From the NCBI GenBank assembly GCA_964467985.1, contig CAYXTP010000003.1, forward strand, positions 248,001 through 312,000: 64,000 nucleotides of DNA, given 5' to 3'. Positions within the stretch are counted from its first letter, which is position 1, and each line of letters begins with the position of its first letter. This document shows, piece by piece, positions 57,921 through 64,000 of the stretch. A program made the position numbers and the translations under genes. This DNA comes from GCA-2720975 sp964467985 (lineage in GTDB: Bacteria > Planctomycetota > UBA1135 > GCA-002686595). The notes beneath the pieces are model-generated. The model ran no database searches, was not told the origin of the DNA, and worked only from the letters and a program-made list of their open reading frames with translations.

Positions 57921-58813
57921 TCGAGAGCTCGCTCCACAGGCGGCTGCGTGGCCGGGCGGGTCAGGGCTCCCGCACGAAAGGCGACGAGAAACCGCCTAGC
58001 CAATGGCGCGGCGTAGCGCGTGCGATCTGGGACAGGCTAGCGGACGACTTGTTGGTGGTCGTGATCGCCACGGGCATGGGACTCGTGCGTGCCATGGGCG
58101 TGACCATCGAGTCGGGCCAGACGGGCCTGCTATTCAGCTTTGGCCGCGTGCGCCGCACCTTGGCTCCCGGCTTTCACCCATTGATCCCATTCCTGCAGCG
58201 GGTGCGCCGCCTGCCTACGCGCTCGCGCACCTTGGACATGCCCGCCCAACGAGTGGCCACGCGCCAAGGCCTGGTCTATCACGTGGACGCCAACTTGGTT
58301 TATCGGGTAACGGATGTGCGCAAGGCCCTCGTAGAGGTCGACCAATTGGAGAAGGGCATGATCCAAATGCTCGGCATGGGAATTCAAGAGGTCTTGCGCG
58401 AGGCCACGCGCGAGGAGCTGCGTGAAACCGTCGACCTGGACGAACGTTTGGCCGCCAACCTCGCTCGACGCCTGGCGCCCTGGGGCGTTGAGGTGGAGGG
58501 TGCGGGCTTCCCCAGCATCACGCCCTCACCCAGAACCCTGCGTCTGACACAACTCTCTTCCCTCACTGAAGAACGTCGCGCGATCCTGAGTGGGTTTGCC
58601 CACGGTGGACTCGCCGCAAGCCACGGCCTGGGCCTTGTGGGTACACGCCACTTCCCCCGCTCGAAAACCCGCCACCTGCGACGTCAGGAAACCGAACACC
58701 GCCGGTTGCGCCGAATCCGCACGGGCCTCAAGCGGCTCGGTTGGACGGCTCCGGAGCAGAAGCGTGCGGGCCTTGGCCTGGTCCTGCGGCACAGGCTGGC
58801 CCAACGAGCCTGA
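57917..58813 (+). CDS. SPFH/band 7 domain protein 2
   Basis: 298 residues from a GTG overlapping the previous stop. A hydrophobic anchor near residues 40-60 (DLLVVVIATGMGLVRAMGV) precedes the band 7 core: ESGQTGLLFSFGRVRRTLAPGFHPLIPFLQRVRRLPTRSRTLD, then VYHVDANLVYRVTDVRKALVEVDQ and EVLREATREEL. The C-terminal segment is basic (RSKTRHLRRQETEHRRLRRIRTGLKRLGW), the opposite charge to the acidic tail of protein 1. A hetero-oligomer made by the pair, held by complementary tails, is a reasonable inference from their coupled translation. Confidence 0.85.
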   Translation: MIESSLHRRLRGRAGQGSRTKGDEKPPSQWRGVARAIWDRLADDLLVVVIATGMGLVRAMGVTIESGQTGLLFSFGRVRRTLAPGFHPLIPFLQRVRRLPTRSRTLDMPAQRVATRQGLVYHVDANLVYRVTDVRKALVEVDQLEKGMIQMLGMGIQEVLREATREELRETVDLDERLAANLARRLAPWGVEVEGAGFPSITPSPRTLRLTQLSSLTEERRAILSGFAHGGLAASHGLGLVGTRHFPRSKTRHLRRQETEHRRLRRIRTGLKRLGWTAPEQKRAGLGLVLRHRLAQRA

Positions 58814-58831
58814 CCCAGTAACCAGCATGCC

Positions 58832-59320
58832 ATGACACTCCCAGACTCGGCCCCCCAAGCGCGGTTCATGCAACGCGCCATCGAGCTAGCCCACGAGGGG
58901 CTGGCCCAGGGAGCAGGCGGACCCTTTGGCGCGGTCGTTGTCATGCAAGGCCAAATCGTCGGCGAGAGTTACAACCGGGTGTTGAGTCGACTCGACCCTA
59001 CAGCCCATGCTGAGGTGGAAGCGATTCGTGCGGCCAGCCGGGAACAACAGAGCTGCCACCTAATCGGCGCTGAGTTGTACGCCAGCTGCGAGCCCTGTCC
59101 CATGTGTCTGGCCGCCGCCCAGTGGGCGCGGGTGGGCCGTATCTGGTTCGCGGGAACCCGTGCGGATGCCGCGCGTGCGGGCTTTGACGATGCTCAATTC
59201 CACGAGCAATTCGCACTGCCCCCCGCGTCGCGGCAGATACCTGCGCGGGAATTCCTGCGCGAGAGCGCGAGACCGGTCTTCGACGCCTGGCTTGCGCGGC
59301 CTGATCGCTCCTCCTACTAG
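58832..59320 (+). CDS. guaD: Guanine deaminase (CDA-fold)
   Basis: 162 residues, the length of Bacillus-type guanine deaminase. The zinc site is H59-A-E61 in DPTAHAEVEAIRAA and C89-x2-C92 in SCEPCPMCLAA. DAARAGFDDAQFHEQF in the C-terminal region is characteristic of the GuaD branch, as is the QIPAREFLRESARPVFDAW tail. It converts guanine to xanthine and ammonia. The tRNA adenosine deaminase TadA is the main alternative but usually lacks the D-x-AGFDD segment. Its stop overlaps the convergent carboxypeptidase stop (shared ctag). Confidence 0.85.
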   Translation: MTLPDSAPQARFMQRAIELAHEGLAQGAGGPFGAVVVMQGQIVGESYNRVLSRLDPTAHAEVEAIRAASREQQSCHLIGAELYASCEPCPMCLAAAQWARVGRIWFAGTRADAARAGFDDAQFHEQFALPPASRQIPAREFLRESARPVFDAWLARPDRSSY

Positions 59321-61839
59321 CCGGGCAGGAATACGGCCCGCAGCAACAAGTGGAAGGCGCCCTGTGACCAAGAACGGTACTGGGGTCTAAAGCCCATCAG
59401 GTGCACGCTACCCTCTCCGTAGCGAGCGGAGATCCAGGCGATCTGGTTTTCGATTCGTTCCGGTTCCTGGGCCCAACCTGATAGGAGCGCCCGGCTCGGG
59501 GCGTAGCGAGCCAAGACCGTCATGTCCGCGGCGGGATTCCGCTGGGCCTTCTGGGCAGCGTCCTCTTCGAGGATCTTCCAGGCCGACGATGATGAGAAAA
59601 ACACGGGAACGGAAGCGGGAAGACCCGCTGTGGCCAAGATATCTGGCCCCTCTGGAATACATCGCACCACACTGCCCGGGCAGCTGAAGCCCTGGGCCTC
59701 GCTGCCCCGAGTCACGTCTACCAAGGGCAGCCGCAGCAACTCCGCGGCCCAGCCGCTCGAACGGCCTACAGCCACAAGTCGGCCCCCTGCCCGCACGAAT
59801 TCCTCGATAGCGACCGCACCCTCCGGGTCCAATCCGCGAGCCAAGTGCGCGGGCACGCTACCGGGACTGCGGCCACGATCCAGCTGTCCGGCACTTACGC
59901 CAGGCAGCACCAGCACGTCGAGCCAATCGGACAGCTTGCCGGCCCGCAGTGACTCATTGCGGACACTCTGATAGGGAACGCGGAAGTGATCAAATACCCA
60001 GCGCATCCAGCCTTCCGACATGTGACCCGACCAGGGGGCATACAGACCAATGCGCGGGACCTTCTCGAAGGTCACTGGCTTTTCAGTCGGGTAGGCACCG
60101 GTACCGGGTATGAACAGACCGCGCTTGGGGCCACTGCCCACGAAGGTGTAGAGGTTTCCCTCATTCACGTTACGCAACACACTCGTCCAGCTGTCCAGGT
60201 TCGCGGCATCCAGCCAACCGCGACGAGGCTCGACGGAGAGGCGCTCGTCTCCGGCAAACGCGCCCATGGCCTCGGCAACGCTGGAGGCCAAGACAGCATT
60301 CACATCAAACGGCGCCATGACTTCCACGCGCCGCACACCCATCAAGACGGGCAGGGTCCAGCCGGCTACGTCATAGGGAGCGTCCCCCTCGGGATAGCGC
60401 TGGATCTCGAATAGGTCCTTGACGTGGGATCCATAGGGTTGATCGCGCGGTATCACGATGGTGCCCGCTGGCCAGGTCCTGCCGTCCGCCTCAAAGCCCT
60501 CCTGCGCGACCCGGAGTTCCACGCCAGTGGAGTTCAGGGACTGACACAGCCTTCGGACGGCGGACAGGTCCCGATTGTCAGGCGGAATGAGCCACGCACG
60601 TGGCCCCTCCTCGCCCCCGCGCGTCAGCGCACGCTGGGCCAGTTCCAGTGCATTGGCCCTGAAGAGCTGGCCTTCGCGCGACAAGCTTCCCAGCAGAGAT
60701 CGCCCAAAGGCCATCTCGTAGTCAATCACGTCTTTCAGCCTCCACCAGCCGCCGGGCCAGGGGTTGGGAAAGCGGTTCGAGGGGCCGTACTGATTTAGCC
60801 CGCGCGGTGGCGCAAGGTCGCCGGGCTGCAAGAACAGGGGGGTTCCAAGTCTGATCGAAGCGGCCTCCGTGAGCAGCCCGATGATGTTGTGCCTCGTCGG
60901 TACGTTGCGATTGCCGCCCGTCCACCACATGTCATAGGAAACACCCGTGGAAATACCGGACAGGCCTTCACGGTTCATGTCGAGCAGCGCGCGCGTACCG
61001 AGTAAGTCGATCCCGGTGATGACTGCCGGGTCAATATTCGGATTGAGGGGGTCTCTGAAGGGCGGTACAAAGAAGCGCTCCCGCTGACTGCCCTGCTCGT
61101 GTACGTCCCAATACACCTGGGGGCGCCAGACCTTGTAGAGCTGCTCGGTGACCAACCGGGTCTCGGCCAGGGACAGCATGAACCAATCGCGGTTGTTGTC
61201 GTGTCCCGCGTAGTGCTGGTAGAGTTCCTTGAGCCCCGTGGATTCGTAGGGTGTGCCCACAAATTTGCGGTACCAAGAAACGACGCTGTCCATGCCGTCG
61301 GGATTGGTGCACGGGAATAGGTTCACCACGGTCTCACGCCGCGCGCTCACCCAGGGCTCTTCGTCCGACGTCGCCAGTTCGTAGGCGAACTGCATGCCAA
61401 ATTGGGGCGGAGAGGTTTCGGTGGAGTGCATGCCCGGCGAGATGAACAGCACGACCTTGCCCTGCTCCACGGCCTGGGTCAGTTCCTCATCGCTGCGCCC
61501 GCGGGGGTCGGAGAGCGTGTGGCTCATGCGCCGAATTTCCGGTAGCCGGGCTAGATTCTCCTCGGAGGAGAGGGTGGCCAGGAGGAAGTCACGGCCGCCA
61601 TGAGTCGAGCCCAGTCGTTGGAGGCGCACACGGGGGCTGGTCTCGGCCAGGTGGCGGAAGTAGCCCGACACCTCACCCCAATCCGCGAGGGTGAAATCAG
61701 CCCCCAGGTCGCGGCCCTGCAGAAACTCATCGGGGGAGAGGACAGCGGGGCCGTTCGTCGATCGGCCGCCCTGGGGGGAGCTGGCCAGGGTCGCAGGCAC
61801 GAGAAGCAGGGGGAGAAACAGCCGCAGAGTGGTGAACAT
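59317..61839 (-). CDS. Secreted M14-family zinc carboxypeptidase
   Basis: 840 residues with signal peptide (LRLFLPLLLVPATLASSPQG). The zinc-binding H-x2-E is His138/Glu141 in PGMHSTETS; the third ligand is probably His247 in WDVHEQG. NPDGMDSVVSWYR and LLTEAASIR are further M14 elements, with Glu in the latter as the likely catalytic base. The C-terminal 350 residues include a glutamine-amidotransferase-like unit (LVLPGVSAGQLDRG, VAIEEFVRAGGRLVAVGRSSGW), as found in many planctomycete/acidobacterial M14 proteins. The enzyme would trim peptides or peptidoglycan-like substrates outside the cytoplasm. Confidence 0.9.
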   Translation of the reverse strand: MFTTLRLFLPLLLVPATLASSPQGGRSTNGPAVLSPDEFLQGRDLGADFTLADWGEVSGYFRHLAETSPRVRLQRLGSTHGGRDFLLATLSSEENLARLPEIRRMSHTLSDPRGRSDEELTQAVEQGKVVLFISPGMHSTETSPPQFGMQFAYELATSDEEPWVSARRETVVNLFPCTNPDGMDSVVSWYRKFVGTPYESTGLKELYQHYAGHDNNRDWFMLSLAETRLVTEQLYKVWRPQVYWDVHEQGSQRERFFVPPFRDPLNPNIDPAVITGIDLLGTRALLDMNREGLSGISTGVSYDMWWTGGNRNVPTRHNIIGLLTEAASIRLGTPLFLQPGDLAPPRGLNQYGPSNRFPNPWPGGWWRLKDVIDYEMAFGRSLLGSLSREGQLFRANALELAQRALTRGGEEGPRAWLIPPDNRDLSAVRRLCQSLNSTGVELRVAQEGFEADGRTWPAGTIVIPRDQPYGSHVKDLFEIQRYPEGDAPYDVAGWTLPVLMGVRRVEVMAPFDVNAVLASSVAEAMGAFAGDERLSVEPRRGWLDAANLDSWTSVLRNVNEGNLYTFVGSGPKRGLFIPGTGAYPTEKPVTFEKVPRIGLYAPWSGHMSEGWMRWVFDHFRVPYQSVRNESLRAGKLSDWLDVLVLPGVSAGQLDRGRSPGSVPAHLARGLDPEGAVAIEEFVRAGGRLVAVGRSSGWAAELLRLPLVDVTRGSEAQGFSCPGSVVRCIPEGPDILATAGLPASVPVFFSSSSAWKILEEDAAQKAQRNPAADMTVLARYAPSRALLSGWAQEPERIENQIAWISARYGEGSVHLMGFRPQYRSWSQGAFHLLLRAVFLPG

Positions 61840-61978
61840 GGGTCACTTGGATGTCGGGGGAGGCGAATCGGGGACACCCCACGGTGATGGCTTGGCTTTT
61901 CCCGCGCAAGGGGTGCACGCGGCGCACCCTAGAGACCGATGATGTACGCAGCCCCGCAGGTGCCGGGGAGCCCCTTCC

Positions 61979-63454
61979 ATGACTCCCCTGCCCACAGAAC
62001 CCGCGCATGATCCCGGGACAGGGATCCCCCCCGCTCGCGAGGTGGACCTGACTCAGGATGTAGCGCCCGCCGACCGGGACGCGGCCGAGGGTCGCGTGCC
62101 CCCCATGGACCCCTTGCCCGCACAGGACTTCTGGCAGGCCCTCTACGGCCGTCGTTCCGTGCGCCGGTTCGAACACAAGCCGGTGCCACGCGAATGGGTG
62201 CAGCAGGTGATGCACGCTGGAATCTGGGCGCCCTCGTCCTGCAACTACCAGATGTGGGACCTGGTAGCCGTGGACGATCCGAAGATCAACGCGCAACTCG
62301 GGGCCCTCTCCACCCAACTCGCCAACGCACCGGTGAATATCGTCGTGGCCTATGGCCGAGATTTTTCCAGCGAGAACGCCGCGGGCATCCAGTCTGCAAG
62401 CGCATTGATCCAGAATATGAGCCTGGCCGCTGGCGTGCTCGGGCTCGGCACCTTCTGGATCACGCAAACCGGCGGTGCCGAGAAGGTGCGCGAGGTTGTG
62501 GGACTGCCCAGTGACCGAATGGTCGTGGCCGTCCTGGCCCTTGGCTGGCCGCGCTCATCCGCAGGCAAGGGGCCACGGCGACGCCCACTCTCGGACGTCG
62601 CCCACTTCAATCACTACGGCGGACGCCCCATCCCGTCCTCCCCCAACCCCCAGGACTGGGCGCCCGACCTGTTGGGCACCTACCAACGTGCACGGGTGCT
62701 GAATGGCCTGCGCCATAACAAGCCGCGGCCGTGGGAAGCCAGCGCGTTGTTGTCGGCACTCGAGCGCTTCGTCCCGCGCTCGGAAGACGGTGTGCAGGCC
62801 ACTTGGCTGGACGTCCTACCCTGCACCGGCATCCTCACCGCGCGCATGGCCCGTGAGCGACCGGCTTATGGGTACCACGTGCTGGAGCGAACGGCTGAAG
62901 TGGCGAGGTTTGTCTCAGAGCGTGTGCCGGGCGGTGCGCAGACCCATCTTTGGCCCTGCACGCCCGAGAACGAACCCACATCCGCTAGCTTTGATCAGAT
63001 CACCTGCCTGTTTCGGCTCGAGGGCATGGCGGAAGAAGAACGGCACGAGTTGCTTTCCGCCATGGCGCGCTGGCTCAAACCCGGGGGGCGTGTACTTGTG
63101 GGCTTCGTGTCGTCCCGTTCTTTCCACGGTCCCTCTGAGTCCCTCCGTCGCAGTGGCCGCGGACCCGGGGGCGTCGAATACGTACTCTCTCCCGATCCCA
63201 ACATCGGTCCGTTCGAAGCTCTGGCCCCTCGCCAAGTGCATGACCTGGTTCGCAGAGCAGGTTTCGGTGTGCGCAGGCAACTCGGTCTGCAAGCTCTCCC
63301 GGGCGCGCAGGAGTTGGAATTCCGCTCACGTAACTTCCGCCCTCTTGCTCGCAATCTGGTGTGCACGCTGGGCCGGCTCTGCAAGGTGTTGGAAGCCGTA
63401 CCCGGAGCTCAAAGCACGTGGGGCCGATTCCAGTTCCTGGAACTCTCCGTCTAG
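61979..63454 (+). CDS. Nitroreductase-domain / methyltransferase-domain fusion protein
   Basis: 491 residues from ATG 61979 (ATG at 62105 is possible). Residues about 45-240 are a nitroreductase-type FMN domain: FWQALYGRRSVRRFEHKPVPREWVQQVMHAGIWAPSSCNYQMWDL, then SLAAGVLGLGTFWITQTGGAEKVREVVGLP and LALGWPR. Residues about 270-460 have a Rossmann methyltransferase pattern: WLDVLPCTGILTARMARERPAYGYHVLER (motif I, with Pro-Cys for the usual Gly-Cys), FDQITCLFRLEGM and LLSAMARWLKPGGRVLVGF. The single reading frame is uninterrupted across both. A fused oxidoreductase/methyltransferase is unusual; its substrate is unknown. The stop overlaps the next gene's stop. Confidence 0.8.
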   Translation: MTPLPTEPAHDPGTGIPPAREVDLTQDVAPADRDAAEGRVPPMDPLPAQDFWQALYGRRSVRRFEHKPVPREWVQQVMHAGIWAPSSCNYQMWDLVAVDDPKINAQLGALSTQLANAPVNIVVAYGRDFSSENAAGIQSASALIQNMSLAAGVLGLGTFWITQTGGAEKVREVVGLPSDRMVVAVLALGWPRSSAGKGPRRRPLSDVAHFNHYGGRPIPSSPNPQDWAPDLLGTYQRARVLNGLRHNKPRPWEASALLSALERFVPRSEDGVQATWLDVLPCTGILTARMARERPAYGYHVLERTAEVARFVSERVPGGAQTHLWPCTPENEPTSASFDQITCLFRLEGMAEEERHELLSAMARWLKPGGRVLVGFVSSRSFHGPSESLRRSGRGPGGVEYVLSPDPNIGPFEALAPRQVHDLVRRAGFGVRRQLGLQALPGAQELEFRSRNFRPLARNLVCTLGRLCKVLEAVPGAQSTWGRFQFLELSV

Positions 63455-64000
63455 GAAGAGCGGCGAACGAAGCGCGCCCAGTGTTCGGCGTGCTCGCGTT
63501 CGGGAATGCGATGGATCTCGGGGTCGTGCGCTACCAGATCAAATTGATCGCCTAGCAGGGCTTCGAGCTGACCAACGTCCAACCCGTGGGGCGGGCCACC
63601 CGCTTCGATAGGTTTGCCCACAGGAAAGACCAGGCAAACGAACTCTCCCCCAGGGCGCAGGGTTCGCAGTAGCAGTTGTGTGAATCTGGGGCGTTGATCG
63701 CGGTCAATGGCGCACAGGAACGTGTGATCGAAGACCAGGTCGAGCAATGCGCCTGCCGGATCGGGCTCCCAGGCCAGGGCGTCGCACTGCTGGAACTCAC
63801 CACCCAACGGTTGCAGAAGTTGCTCGACTCCCCTTGCGAGGGCAGGAACCTGATCCAGGGCAGTCACGACCCAGCCCGCCTGGGCCAGAGCGTAGGCATC
63901 GTGCCCACGACCACAGCCAGGGACCAGAGCGCGGGCGCCGGGCCGAGGAACGCAGACCTCTCCCGCCCGCAAGCGGGCCACCAATTCAGGGTGGGCAGCC
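63451..64000 (-). CDS. TPMT-like SAM methyltransferase, cut by the window edge
   Basis: The leftward frame is open from the right edge (no ATG is needed within the window; a TTG at 63984 is probably internal) to the stop at 63451, giving 182 visible residues. The SAM-binding motif I is ALVPGCGRGHDAYALAQAGWVVTALDQ, followed by FDHTFLCAIDRDQRPRFTQLLLRTLRPGGEFVCLVFPV and GPPHGLDVGQLEALLG. This pattern (LVPGCGRGHDA, H-FLCAI) is typical of the thiopurine/thiol S-methyltransferase family. The missing N-terminus lies beyond 64000. The stop shares ctag with the convergent fusion gene. Confidence 0.88.
   Translation of the reverse strand, partial: AAHPELVARLRAGEVCVPRPGARALVPGCGRGHDAYALAQAGWVVTALDQVPALARGVEQLLQPLGGEFQQCDALAWEPDPAGALLDLVFDHTFLCAIDRDQRPRFTQLLLRTLRPGGEFVCLVFPVGKPIEAGGPPHGLDVGQLEALLGDQFDLVAHDPEIHRIPEREHAEHWARFVRRSS

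Overview
The window is GC-rich, gene-dense bacterial DNA with about 52 protein-coding genes, 50 of them complete. No rRNA, tRNA, CRISPR array, prophage or insertion sequence could be recognised. The gene content points to a Planctomycetota bacterium. Evidence for this is three adjacent bacterial-microcompartment vertex genes followed by a class II aldolase, a secreted sulfatase, secreted carboxypeptidase-regulatory-like proteins, and a secreted subtilase whose C-terminal module (about 110 residues, beginning near YCS and ending FCD) I associate with secreted proteins of the Poly30/Saltatorellus-like planctomycetes. This placement is inference; no ribosomal RNA is present to test it.

Layout. 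1-4150: a leftward type IV pilus assembly operon (PilM/PilN fusion, PilO-like, PilP-like, secretin cut by the window edge), divergent from a type IV prepilin gene that ends in a strong terminator. 4236-7503: a SurA-like chaperone, three EutN/CcmL vertex proteins and a class II aldolase. 7748-16041: subtilase, universal stress protein, glucose-6-phosphate isomerase, YugP-type metallopeptidase, a MerR regulator with a four-Cys tail, cysteine desulfurase and a LURP-one-like protein. 16182-22230: secreted repeat protein, SprT-like peptidase, CpsD-like ATPase and a large exported protein. 22351-26071: a biotin-dependent acyl-CoA carboxylase operon in three subunits. 26213-37833: endonuclease III, frataxin, AsmA-like protein, AlgH, RlmD, a GT-C glycosyltransferase, TrmL, a Y-family DNA polymerase and the sulfatase.

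38043-38806 is the most notable part. Two consecutive leftward genes are missed by ordinary ORF calling because each is interrupted by one in-frame TGA at the same place. Each encodes a small lipoprotein with a heavy-metal-associated (HMA) domain in which the first metal-binding Cys of GMT-C-x3-C is replaced by UGA. In both, exactly 25 nt after the UGA, the mRNA can form a hairpin with the apical loop GGUCU, as in the E. coli fdhF SECIS element. They read as tandem selenoproteins.

38981-64000: a fused anthraniloyl-CoA-type monooxygenase/reductase, DnaE2, a protein of four Myb/SANT-like repeats, PTS enzyme I, a Tex protein, a DJ-1-like protein, a beta-propeller protein, EF-G with its terminator, HMG-CoA reductase, two SPFH proteins, guanine deaminase, an M14 carboxypeptidase, a nitroreductase/methyltransferase fusion, and a truncated TPMT-like methyltransferase at the right edge. 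The Y-family polymerase and dnaE2, 6 kb apart, share an identical 15-nt sequence just before their starts. It is a candidate operator for a DNA-damage (SOS mutagenesis) regulon. Genes are tightly packed, with many 4-nt start/stop overlaps and several convergent pairs overlapping at their stops.
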